Assembly: GCA_025450555.1 (NCBI GenBank)
Contig: JANWHF010000281.1
Span: 1-7,238, forward strand
DNA length: 7,238 nt
DNA from: Tepidisphaeraceae bacterium
GTDB taxonomy: Bacteria > Planctomycetota > Phycisphaerae > Tepidisphaerales > Tepidisphaeraceae
Reading direction: 5' to 3'
Part shown: piece by piece, positions 1 to 7,172 of the stretch
Layout: each line of letters begins with the position of its first letter
Position numbering within the stretch: the first letter of the stretch is position 1
Translations under genes and position numbers: made by a program
The notes under the pieces: generated by a model
What the model saw: only the letters and a program-made list of their open reading frames with translations
Told to the model about the DNA's origin: nothing
Database searches by the model: none

Positions 1-711
1 GCGGTGATTAAAACCGCATCCTTTGGATACGACGGCAAGGGACAATCGATGATCAAGACACTCGCGGAAGCCGAGGCAATGGTAAAGGCCGCACCGGGGG
101 TGGAATGGATTTACGAGGCGTTTGTCGATTTCGAGCGCGAGGTTTCGGTGGTCGCGGCGCGGGGAATCAATGGAGCGATTGCCGACTGGGGCGTCATTGA
201 AAACAGCCACCGCAATCACATTCTGGATGTGAGTATTTCGCCGGCCGACGTACCGGAGAAGGTCGCCAAGCGAGCATCGGAAATCGCGCGGGGAATTTTG
301 GAGAAGCTCGATGTGGTCGGCGTGCTTTGCGTCGAGTTTTTTCTGACCCGATCGGGAGAACTGCTGGTCAACGAGCTGGCCCCCCGCCCCCACAATTCCG
401 GCCACCTGACGATCGATGGCCACGTCACCAGCCAATTTGAGCAGCAGCTCCGATCCGTTTGCGGGCTGCCGATGGGATCGACACGACAGCTTCGACCCGT
501 CGGGATGGCCAATCTGCTTGGCGATATCTGGGGCAATGGAGAACCCAATTGGTCTGCCGCGCTCGAGCATCCGGATGTGAAGTTGCATCTGTATGGGAAA
601 TCGGAAGCGCGGCCGGGCCGCAAAATGGGGCATCTGACAGCGACGGCGGATAGCGCCGCAGAAGCGGCGCGAATTGTCACGCAGGCGCGCGATCGACTGA
701 CGCGGCGATGA
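1..711 (+). CDS. purK: 5-(carboxyamino)imidazole ribonucleotide synthase, 3' part (5' end outside window)
   Basis: The product catalyses ATP- and bicarbonate-dependent carboxylation of aminoimidazole ribonucleotide to N5-CAIR, in cytoplasmic de novo purine synthesis; PurE then rearranges N5-CAIR. The frame is open from base 1 and ends at TGA 709-711, leaving 236 residues. PurK proteins are usually about 350-400 residues, so roughly the first third (the N-terminal pre-ATP-grasp domain) is missing. Numbering from the window edge, residues 4-15 carry the glycine-rich ATP-grasp loop (KTASFGYDGKGQ). Glu112 (VEFFL) and Asn124-Glu125 are the expected metal and phosphate ligands, and residues 127-135 (APRPHNSGH) are the PurK signature. 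The C-terminal domain (about 160-236) includes LYGK and a RKMGH motif typical of the family. The GTG at position 4 lies inside the ATP-binding loop and is not the real start. The gene appears intact; purE, often adjacent, is not seen here. Confidence 0.96.
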   Translation, partial: AVIKTASFGYDGKGQSMIKTLAEAEAMVKAAPGVEWIYEAFVDFEREVSVVAARGINGAIADWGVIENSHRNHILDVSISPADVPEKVAKRASEIARGILEKLDVVGVLCVEFFLTRSGELLVNELAPRPHNSGHLTIDGHVTSQFEQQLRSVCGLPMGSTRQLRPVGMANLLGDIWGNGEPNWSAALEHPDVKLHLYGKSEARPGRKMGHLTATADSAAEAARIVTQARDRLTRR

Positions 712-727
712 TGCATAGCTACGGCGT

Positions 728-790
728 CCCACGTCGCTTGCGGCTTCGCGGATAGCAGCGCTTCGGGCGCGAAGCCGCAAGCGACGTGGG
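728..790. repeat. Perfect 23-bp inverted repeat, 17-nt loop, after purK
   Basis: The left arm at 728-750 is the exact reverse complement of the right arm at 768-790, which begins CGCGAAGCCGCAAGCGACGT. The 17-nt loop is 751-767. The structure starts 17 bases after the purK stop. As RNA it would form a very stable hairpin that could protect the purK 3' end or help terminate transcription. No T-run follows the right arm (the next bases are GGACCATCAC), so it is not a canonical intrinsic terminator. The perfect arms and intergenic position also fit a dispersed REP-like palindrome or small non-autonomous element. No second copy exists in this window, so its repetitive nature is inference. Confidence 0.85.
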
Positions 791-896
791 GGACCATCAC
801 GGCAATTCACAACCAGTCCGCTCCTTTCCGCTTGCTTGTCGCGCAGCGCAACGCGAAGATTCCGACATCGGGCGATCAATCTGGAATCAAAAACCC

Positions 897-901
897 AAGG
901 G
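897..901 (+). promoter_or_regulatory. Ribosome binding site of the S9 peptidase gene
   Basis: AAGGG lies 7 bases before the ATG at 909. It decides the start: the open frame extends upstream to a GTG at 786, but that codon sits inside the inverted repeat and would put 41 non-family residues ahead of a clean signal peptide. Confidence 0.7.
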
Positions 902-908
902 CTACGTT

Positions 909-3050
909 ATGAAATACCTGGCTTTCGCCTTGCTCCTCGCGTTCACTGCTTCCGCGTTTGCGGAGTGGAATTATCCTCCCACGAAAACGGCCGATGCCTC
1001 GGATACCTATTTCGGTAAGACCTACAAAGACCCCTACCGCTGGCTCGAGAATCTCAAGGACCCGCAGGTCGAAGCCTGGTTCAAGGCGCAGGCGAATCTC
1101 ACCGACAGCGCCCTGGCCAAAATTCCCGGTCGGCAATCACTTGTCGAGGAATGGACCGCGCTCGATAAGCTCAAGGCGGCCGCTTACAGCGGCGTCATGA
1201 TCGAAAACGGCCGGGTCTTCTATAAGAAGACCCTTGCAGGCGAAAACGTCGGCAAACTCTATTACCGCATCGGGCTTGATGGAGCCGAGAAGCTTCTGTT
1301 TGATCCCGGCGCCTACGCCAAATCCGGCAAGACCGTCATTCAAAGTTATATTCCCTCCTGGGACGGAAAGCGTTTGGTACTCGGCCTCACGTCCGGCGGC
1401 GCGGAATGGTCGGAGCTTCGCGTGCTGGATGTGGACAGCGGCAAATTGCTTCCCGATACCATTTATCCCTCCTATGGAGCCTTCGGCTGGACGCCCGATG
1501 GCAAATCATTCTTCTATGACTCGGGGAAAGTGACCGACCTTAAAAGCCCCGACATCGAGATGAATCGCAAAGCGCGATTGCACGCGCTCGGCCAGCCGAT
1601 CGGCGGCGATGTCGATTTCCTGAGCAATGAGAGCTATCCGGGCTTGGCCATCATCCCCAAGGAAATGCCCGAGGCGGCTATTCCTGAGGATTTTTCGAAC
1701 TACCTGTTTGCCCAGGTTGCTACCGTACAGAAAGAGACGCGCGCCTTTTACGCGCCCGCATCAGAATTGCACGATGCGAAGGTGAAATGGAAGGTGCTCT
1801 GCACAGCTGCCGACAATATTACCGATTTCAATGCCAACGGAAATTACGTTTACGGGCTGACTCATACCAATGCGCCAAGGTACAAGCTGGTCCGAACGTC
1901 TATCGAGAATCCCGATTGGTCCCATGCCCAAACGGTACTTCCCGAGGCGGAGGATACGCTTCAATCAATCGCCAAAAGCCGACATTTTCTCTTTGCCGTC
2001 TATTCCAATGGCGTCGTCGATCGCATCGTCAAATATGAATTTGCCACAGGAAAGATCTCGCAGCTTAAGCTGCCCGCATCCGGCACTGCCGCCATCGGCT
2101 GCCCGGATTGGAAGAGCGATCTTTGCCACGTGATGGTCACGTCGTGGACGTTTCCGCCAACGCGATATGAATATGACGCCCAAAAGGATACGTTCGTGAA
2201 GAGCCGATTCAATTCGGATGTGACGTATCCGGGATTTGATGAGCTGACGGCTGAGGAGGTTGAAGCGCCCAGCTACGACGGCACGATGGTGCCGCTGTCG
2301 ATCATTCACCGCAAAGACCTCAAGCTCGATGGCAACAATTGCTGCATTCTCGAGGGCTACGGCGCCTATGGCATGAGTTACCCGCCCTACTTCGACATCA
2401 AGCGATCGGTGGCGCTGCGCGGCGTGGTGATGGCCTATGCCCATCCGCGCGGCGGTGGTGAAAAGGGCGAGGCCTGGTACAAGGCGGGATATAAAACCAC
2501 CAAGCCCAATACATGGAAAGACTACATCGCCTGCGCCGAGTATCTCATCAAGCATGGCTACACCAGCCCGCAAAAGCTTGGCGGCACCGGTACCAGCGCC
2601 GGCGGCATCCTGATCAGCCGGGCGATCACCGATCGGCCGGATCTGTTCCGTGCCGCCATCTGCAATGTCGGCTGTGCGAATGCCATGCGTATGGAATTCT
2701 CACCCAACGGCCCGCCCAATATTCCAGAATTTGGTACCGTTACCGATAAGGAGGAGTGCGAAGCGCTCTACCAAATGGACGGCGTGAAACACGTGAAAGC
2801 TGGCGTCAAATATCCTGCTGTGATGGGCGTTGGCGGATGGAACGATCCGCGCGTTGCGCCGTGGGAGCCGGGCAAGTTCATTGCCGCCCTGCAGAATGCT
2901 TCGACTTCAGGCGACCCCGTTTTCATGAAGGTGAACTACGACAACGGCCATTTCACCGAAGAAAAGAGCGTCACGTTCAACAATTTCGCAAGTCAGACGG
3001 CATTTCTGCTGTGGCAGACGGGGCATCCGGATTTTCAGCCGAGCAAATGA
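909..3050 (+). CDS. Exported S9 family serine peptidase, prolyl oligopeptidase-like
   Basis: This is a predicted periplasmic or secreted serine peptidase of 713 residues, close to the roughly 700 usual for the prolyl oligopeptidase group, which cuts short peptides. Residues 1-18 (MKYLAFALLLAFTASAFA) are a Sec signal peptide with an AFA cleavage site. The N-terminal segment (about 19-445) opens with the family motif DPYRWLE and matches the seven-bladed propeller that restricts substrate size. The alpha/beta-hydrolase domain runs from about 449 to 713. The catalytic triad is Ser563 in GTSAGG, Asp646 in NDPRV and His681 in NGHF; the spacing (83 and 35) is close to porcine enzyme spacing (87 and 39). 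Tyr484 in GYGAYG is the likely oxyanion-hole tyrosine, and HPRGGGEKGEAWYKAG (512 onward) is a family hallmark. Arg648 corresponds to the substrate-binding arginine of prolyl oligopeptidase. The GTSAGG elbow resembles oligopeptidase B (GGSAGG) more than GGSNGG, and the region expected to hold the S1 tryptophan reads CEALYQMDGVKHV. Proline specificity is therefore likely but not certain. Confidence 0.93.
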   Translation: MKYLAFALLLAFTASAFAEWNYPPTKTADASDTYFGKTYKDPYRWLENLKDPQVEAWFKAQANLTDSALAKIPGRQSLVEEWTALDKLKAAAYSGVMIENGRVFYKKTLAGENVGKLYYRIGLDGAEKLLFDPGAYAKSGKTVIQSYIPSWDGKRLVLGLTSGGAEWSELRVLDVDSGKLLPDTIYPSYGAFGWTPDGKSFFYDSGKVTDLKSPDIEMNRKARLHALGQPIGGDVDFLSNESYPGLAIIPKEMPEAAIPEDFSNYLFAQVATVQKETRAFYAPASELHDAKVKWKVLCTAADNITDFNANGNYVYGLTHTNAPRYKLVRTSIENPDWSHAQTVLPEAEDTLQSIAKSRHFLFAVYSNGVVDRIVKYEFATGKISQLKLPASGTAAIGCPDWKSDLCHVMVTSWTFPPTRYEYDAQKDTFVKSRFNSDVTYPGFDELTAEEVEAPSYDGTMVPLSIIHRKDLKLDGNNCCILEGYGAYGMSYPPYFDIKRSVALRGVVMAYAHPRGGGEKGEAWYKAGYKTTKPNTWKDYIACAEYLIKHGYTSPQKLGGTGTSAGGILISRAITDRPDLFRAAICNVGCANAMRMEFSPNGPPNIPEFGTVTDKEECEALYQMDGVKHVKAGVKYPAVMGVGGWNDPRVAPWEPGKFIAALQNASTSGDPVFMKVNYDNGHFTEEKSVTFNNFASQTAFLLWQTGHPDFQPSK

Positions 3051-3058
3051 AGCGCACG

Positions 3059-3087
3059 TTGCCGTCTCACGGCGGGGCGTTTAGACT
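3059..3087 (+). promoter_or_regulatory. Possible sigma-70-type promoter for the coiled-coil protein gene
   Basis: TTGCCG (3059-3064) and TAGACT (3082-3087) are separated by exactly 17 bases. Each matches four of six consensus positions (TTGACA, TATAAT). Transcription would begin around 3094, giving a leader of about 38 bases. The site starts 9 bases after the peptidase stop codon, so the downstream gene could be expressed independently. This is a pattern match only, and chance occurrence is possible. Confidence 0.35.
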
Positions 3088-3122
3088 AATCCTCTCGTAT
3101 CTTCTTAAGGCCCTTTCAACAC

Positions 3123-3127
3123 GAGGG
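3123..3127 (+). promoter_or_regulatory. Ribosome binding site of the coiled-coil protein gene
   Basis: GAGGG lies 4 bases before the ATG at 3132. This is slightly close but acceptable. It supports this ATG, which also begins a signal peptide. Confidence 0.55.
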
Positions 3128-3131
3128 TATC

Positions 3132-4361
3132 ATGCGCCTGTCCTTGATGACTCCGGTGGTTCTGCTTTGCGGCTCTGTGGCGACTTCTGCGATCGCTCAA
3201 ATCGCGACGACGCAGCCTGCCAGCTCACGGAATCCGCGAGTGATCTATGTGGTGCCGGAAGACCAGAGCTTTCGCCAGGCCAGTCCATATATGCCGCCGC
3301 CGCCTCGCGTGATCGCGCCCGATTCGATTGCCCAGCAATATTCAGTGGTGATTCGGCTGGACTCTGCCGCGGACAGCACCCCGACCCCAGCCAATACGCC
3401 GATCAGCAATCATGATACGCAAATGGCGGCATCCCTGCTGACCAGCACGGCAATAATCGATCCGGCCGCTTCGCGGGCTCTGGGACTTTCGCCACAGCAG
3501 CGCCGCGATGCCGTCGTGGTCAACATGTACCTCACCGGACTTCGGATCGCGCGCGTCGAAGCCACCCTCCTGAAGGGTCATGGTGATTATGCTCCCGACG
3601 CGGCGCGGAAATTAACGTCGGCGTTGCTGGAATCGTTGAAGAAAGCTTTTGAACAATCCGCTCAAGCAGCACGCAAGGCAGCTATCGCCCGGCGAGGCTC
3701 GGTCGAGAAGGAACTGAAAGAGACAAAGGACCAGGCGGACGCGCTGCACGCGAAGATCCGCGAACTCCGAAATGTGAACCCGAACACCATGCGCGGCATG
3801 GATGCTCAGTCCGCCCTGGACACTCTCAAAAACCAGAAGCGAAATAATGAATCGGAGATCGCGCGCCTCAAGGAGCGATTGGCGTCGATCGAGCCGGCAT
3901 CCGCACCCCTCGCCAAAGAACTGGCCGAAGTGGTGAAGCTGCGAGAACAGCAACTCGAGGTAGTCAAAAAGAGTCAACAGGCCGGAACCGCGACACCGGC
4001 CGATGTGGCTGACGCACAGGCAAAGCTGATTGAATCGCGTGCCGCCCTCGCACAGGCCACTCAGTCCTCGTCTCCCAGCCGCTTCGATCGGGGCGGCGAA
4101 GTCACCAGCCTGCGCAGCTCAATAGCGGACGCCGAAGAGCATCTCAAGCAAACCAACGAGCAGATTGCCAAGCTGGAAGACCCGAAGCTGGCGGCGGCGT
4201 TCGACCAACTGCCGCAAATGCAGAGCGAAGAACAGCGCCTTCGAAGCAGACTTTTTGAGTTGAATACCCGCCTGGAGCAAATTTCCCGCGCCAGCGACGT
4301 CGATGCGGGAGTCACGATCACGCTGCTCGATGGTTCGCAGGGCACCGACGAAGAGCGATGA
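3132..4361 (+). CDS. Sec-exported coiled-coil protein of unknown function
   Basis: I do not recognise a named family for this 409-residue protein. Residues 1-22 form a Sec signal peptide (hydrophobic MTPVVLLCGSVATSA, then AIA cleavage before Gln23). A low-complexity linker follows, with TTQPAS and a PPPP run (about 26-90). Residues 95-145 look alpha/beta. Residues 152-210, 224-255, 258-310 and 322-386 are Ala/Glu/Lys/Gln-rich heptad-like helices, broken by short loops (NPNTMRG near 216-222, an SSSPSRFDRGG loop near 312-322). The tail (393-399, VTITLLD) may be a beta strand. The order TAIIDPAASRALGL, then RIARVEATLLKG, then DAARKLTSALLESLKKAF and long coils resembles the periplasmic part of Wzz/GumC chain-length proteins, but no transmembrane anchors are visible. 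AGTATPADVADAQAKL recalls helical segments of TolC-type proteins. A periplasmic structural or envelope role is inference. It lies 81 bp downstream of the peptidase gene and converges on the kinase gene. Confidence 0.85.
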   Translation: MRLSLMTPVVLLCGSVATSAIAQIATTQPASSRNPRVIYVVPEDQSFRQASPYMPPPPRVIAPDSIAQQYSVVIRLDSAADSTPTPANTPISNHDTQMAASLLTSTAIIDPAASRALGLSPQQRRDAVVVNMYLTGLRIARVEATLLKGHGDYAPDAARKLTSALLESLKKAFEQSAQAARKAAIARRGSVEKELKETKDQADALHAKIRELRNVNPNTMRGMDAQSALDTLKNQKRNNESEIARLKERLASIEPASAPLAKELAEVVKLREQQLEVVKKSQQAGTATPADVADAQAKLIESRAALAQATQSSSPSRFDRGGEVTSLRSSIADAEEHLKQTNEQIAKLEDPKLAAAFDQLPQMQSEEQRLRSRLFELNTRLEQISRASDVDAGVTITLLDGSQGTDEER

Positions 4362-4376
4362 CCGCCAACGTCACGA

Positions 4377-4402
4377 AAAGCTATAAACCAAAGCTATAAA
4401 CC
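4377..4402. repeat. 13-bp perfect tandem duplication at the convergent gene junction
   Basis: AAAGCTATAAACC occurs twice head to tail (4377-4389 and 4390-4402). The right copy includes the kinase stop codon (TAG on the minus strand, 4396-4394) and the codons just before it; the left copy is downstream of the stop. The gap between the two convergent genes is only 32 bases (4362-4393), and no hairpin terminator is evident there. Confidence 0.9.
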
Positions 4403-7093
4403 CTTGACAAGCGTCGCGACCGTGGCGGTCAGCTCGGCGGGTTCGATGGGCTTGGCCAGGTGCATCTGGTAACCCGCGAGAAGCGCCTGCCGGCGATCTT
4501 CGTTGCGCGCCAGAGCCGTCAGGGCGACGGCGGGCACGCGGCCTCCCTGGCCTTCCTGAAGCGAGCGAATTCGACGAATCAGAGAATAGCCGTCTTCTTC
4601 GGGCATACTTAAATCGCTGATCAGAATGTCGGGGTGCAGTTCGCCCATCAAATCGAAGGCTTCGCGGGCCGTGCCGACCGCTGTCACCTGTGCTCCGCTG
4701 CGCCTTAGAATGTGCTCCACCAGTTCGCGGGCATCAACTTCATCGTCGACCACAAGAATGCGCACGCCATTCAAAGCACCATCCTGGTTGCGAGCCATCG
4801 CGCGCGATGCCGATTCACGTCCCGCAAGCCGGCGCGGATCAGCAAGAGGAATGCGCACGCTGAAAGTCGCGCCTTTATTTTCGCCGCGACTCTCGGCCGC
4901 CACCGATCCGCCGTGCAATTCGACCAGGTGGCGCACGATCGCCAGCCCCAGCCCAAGACCGCCATGGCGGCGCGTGCTGCTGGCATCCTGCTGGCGAAGC
5001 CGATCGAAAACGTATGGAAGGAATTCGGCTTTAATTCCCTGCCCAGTATCGCAGACGACGATTTCCGCCTGATCTCCAGTCGTCTGCAGAAACAACTGCA
5101 CCTTGCCGCCCTTGGGTGTGAACTTGATGGCGTTCGATAAAAGGTTCCAGACCACCTGCTGCAAGCGATTAGGATCGCCCAGCACCGGCGTCGCGTGCGA
5201 ATCGAGGATGGGAACCAATCGAACACCCTTGGCTTCGGCCGTGGGCCGAACCGAATCGAGCGCGGCTTCAACCGCTGCGGGCAAATCCACTTTTTCCAGC
5301 TCGAGCCGAAGCTTGCCGGAGATGATGCGCGATAGATCGAGAAGATCTTCGATCAACTGCGCCTGGACTTTCGCATTGCGCTCGATGGTTTCCAGGGCAT
5401 GAGTAAATTCTTCGCCCTCGACCCCGCCCACCGCCAGCAGCTGCGCCCAGCCGAGGATTGCATTCAATGGCGTGCGAAGCTCATGTGAAAGCGTGGCAAG
5501 GAATTCATCCTTGGTGCGATTCGCTGACTCCGCTTCGGCACGAGCCGCGCGCTCGGCAGCCAGCAGCCGGTTGCGATCCTCTTCGACCACATGCAAGTCG
5601 GTCACGTCCTGAAGGATCAGCACCACTTCGCGCAGCTCGCCTCCATCTTTGACAGGATACAAATGTGCCTGCACCCAGCGCGGGCGGCCGGAGAATCCGC
5701 TGATGGTCGGGTCATAGCGCAGCGGAGGCAGCGTGACCGCCGATCCGGCAAATGCGCTGCGGATCTGCTCCGCATGCTCGCTGCCAAGAATCTGTGGATC
5801 CTTCATCAGGTTGTAATGGCCGGCCTTGTGCGGATCGGCTTCCCACAGATCGTTCCAGGCGCGGTTGGCCAGGATGGCCGTCCCGTCCGCGGCGAAAATT
5901 TGAATGCTCAGTGGAGATTGCTCGAAGAACGTGCGGAAGCGACGTTCACTTTCGGCCATTGCGCGCTCGGAGCGGCGCAGCTTCGTCGCAGTGAGCTCCG
6001 CCAACCCACGTGCCTTGACCAGCGAATGGGTCGCCAGGAAAAGGACGCCGGAAATCAGAACGCCAAGTCCCAATACGGCCCCGCCGATGCCCCACCCGGT
6101 GCTTGGCCCAAACTGAGGTCGCGCAGCAAAAGTCAGCGTCCATTGCCGACCGGCGACGACCTGTTGTTTAGGAGCAAGTTCCTCATATCCATTCGCAAAG
6201 GAGTAATTCCGCCCTCCGGTCGAAGCGCTCTGATACAGCAGATGCTCTGGGGTGGTGGCGATGCCATCGTAGACGGCATATTCCAGGGCCGAATCGTCGT
6301 CCGAATCGGTGATTTCCTTCAAGAGATCGTTGGCGCGAAACGGGCAGTACACGAAGCCGATCAGAGATTCCCGTCGCTCCTGCACGCTGTTGGGCAGGCC
6401 TCGGTAAACCGGCAGGAAAATCAGCAATCCCGCGCGCTGGCCCTGATCCAAATCCTGGACGAGGCGAACCTTCCCCGAAGCCATGCATTTGCCGCTGTCG
6501 CGCGCGCGTTCCATCGCATGCAGGCGAGTATCATCGGAGCTCATGTCATAGCCGATTGCTTTCTGATTGCCTCCACCCTTCGGCAGAAGATAAGCAACGA
6601 TCGCGTGATCGGATTGATCCGATTGTGACCAGACCTTGAAATCCGCATTGCCATTGGAGTGCATCTGCCGGGCATACGCATCGATTTTCGATGTGGGCAA
6701 CCATCGCGCAAAACCGATTCCCAGAACGCCTTCGTAGCTTTCTTTCAAATGCTGTTTCTCGACAAAGGCGGCAAATTCCGGGGGCGTTACTTCCTTGTCG
6801 GCAGTAAACAAGCCCGCCAGCCCGCGAAGCAGCGCTTCGTATTCTCGAGTATGCAGGTCGATCTGACTGGTGATTTCGTGAATCGAGGTTCGGATCGAAT
6901 TGCGGAAGCGCAAACGGTCGCGCGTCTGAAGATTGTTGGCCACGGTAAACGCGGCCAATATTGTCAGGACCAGCGTACCCGCGACGACGATCAGCGGAAT
7001 CACGGCGCGCGGAAGCCACCTGCCGTTTAGGGGCTCGGCTGAGTGCCGTTTTGCCCGAGAAGAACTCATGGAATTTGCGGGCAACTTCTCCAT
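4394..7093 (-). CDS. CHASE-PAS hybrid sensor histidine kinase with C-terminal receiver
   Basis: This is an inner-membrane hybrid kinase of 899 residues that should sense a small ligand outside the cytoplasm and autophosphorylate. A basic cytoplasmic N-terminus precedes TM1 (about 31-53). The extracytoplasmic region (about 54-332) is a CHASE domain, with typical stretches EYEALLRGLAGLF (84-96), VLGIGFARWLP and LLIFLPVYRG (223-232). TM2 spans about 334-359. A short helix leads to a PAS domain (about 383-500, RRFRTFFEQSPLSIQIF). HisKA holds the phosphoacceptor His537 in SHELRTPLN. HATPase_c has the N box (Asn650, Asn654), G1 box DTGQG (682-686), F-box-like YVFDRLRQQD and G2 GGLGLG (711-716). The receiver (about 777-897) has Asp783-Asp784, phosphoacceptor Asp827, Thr859 and Lys881. 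All catalytic residues are present. There is no output domain, so phosphate must pass to a separate regulator or phosphotransfer protein. The ATG at 7093 is chosen for its strong ribosome site; the next Met is codon 9. Confidence 0.96.
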   Translation of the reverse strand: MEKLPANSMSSSRAKRHSAEPLNGRWLPRAVIPLIVVAGTLVLTILAAFTVANNLQTRDRLRFRNSIRTSIHEITSQIDLHTREYEALLRGLAGLFTADKEVTPPEFAAFVEKQHLKESYEGVLGIGFARWLPTSKIDAYARQMHSNGNADFKVWSQSDQSDHAIVAYLLPKGGGNQKAIGYDMSSDDTRLHAMERARDSGKCMASGKVRLVQDLDQGQRAGLLIFLPVYRGLPNSVQERRESLIGFVYCPFRANDLLKEITDSDDDSALEYAVYDGIATTPEHLLYQSASTGGRNYSFANGYEELAPKQQVVAGRQWTLTFAARPQFGPSTGWGIGGAVLGLGVLISGVLFLATHSLVKARGLAELTATKLRRSERAMAESERRFRTFFEQSPLSIQIFAADGTAILANRAWNDLWEADPHKAGHYNLMKDPQILGSEHAEQIRSAFAGSAVTLPPLRYDPTISGFSGRPRWVQAHLYPVKDGGELREVVLILQDVTDLHVVEEDRNRLLAAERAARAEAESANRTKDEFLATLSHELRTPLNAILGWAQLLAVGGVEGEEFTHALETIERNAKVQAQLIEDLLDLSRIISGKLRLELEKVDLPAAVEAALDSVRPTAEAKGVRLVPILDSHATPVLGDPNRLQQVVWNLLSNAIKFTPKGGKVQLFLQTTGDQAEIVVCDTGQGIKAEFLPYVFDRLRQQDASSTRRHGGLGLGLAIVRHLVELHGGSVAAESRGENKGATFSVRIPLADPRRLAGRESASRAMARNQDGALNGVRILVVDDEVDARELVEHILRRSGAQVTAVGTAREAFDLMGELHPDILISDLSMPEEDGYSLIRRIRSLQEGQGGRVPAVALTALARNEDRRQALLAGYQMHLAKPIEPAELTATVATLVKGL

Positions 7094-7102
7094 TTAGCCC
7101 TG

Positions 7103-7110
7103 TCACCTCC
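7103..7110 (-). promoter_or_regulatory. Strong Shine-Dalgarno of the hybrid kinase
   Basis: Read on the minus strand the bases are GGAGGTGA, an uninterrupted 8-base complement of the 16S rRNA 3' tail, 9 bases before the ATG at 7093. It fixes the start over the in-frame ATG at 7069, whose nearest GGAG is about 17 bases away. Confidence 0.85.
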
Positions 7111-7172
7111 GTGAATCCAGCCTAGCAATGATCCTACTCGGAACAAGCCAAAACGCAGAAGAACTATGGTGA

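Noticed and set aside
216..800. Minus-strand open frame of 194 codons opposite purK
   Set aside because: It is antisense to a well-conserved purK, runs through the inverted repeat and has a Ser/Arg-rich composition typical of shadow frames.
786..908. Upstream extension of the peptidase frame to a GTG at 786
   Set aside because: It would start inside the inverted repeat and add 41 residues ahead of a clear signal peptide that has its own ATG and ribosome site.
2756..3415. Plus-strand open frame of 219 codons spanning the peptidase-coiled coil junction
   Set aside because: It overlaps the end of the peptidase (including the Asp and His triad region in another frame) and the start of the next gene; its product is Arg/Cys-rich with no family features.
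4362..4393. Bidirectional terminator between the convergent genes
   Set aside because: The gap is only 32 bases and shows a tandem repeat, not an inverted repeat followed by T-runs.
5591..6628. Long plus-strand open frame (345 codons) antisense to the hybrid kinase
   Set aside because: It lies wholly inside the kinase gene, shows no recognisable domain, and is explained by codon bias on the opposite strand of a GC-rich gene.
7111..7172. Possible promoter for the hybrid kinase in the gap after the upstream kinase
   Set aside because: Only weak matches were found (for example TTGTTC with TAGGCT at 16-base spacing on the minus strand), too poor to list; no sigma-54 site with correct spacing either.
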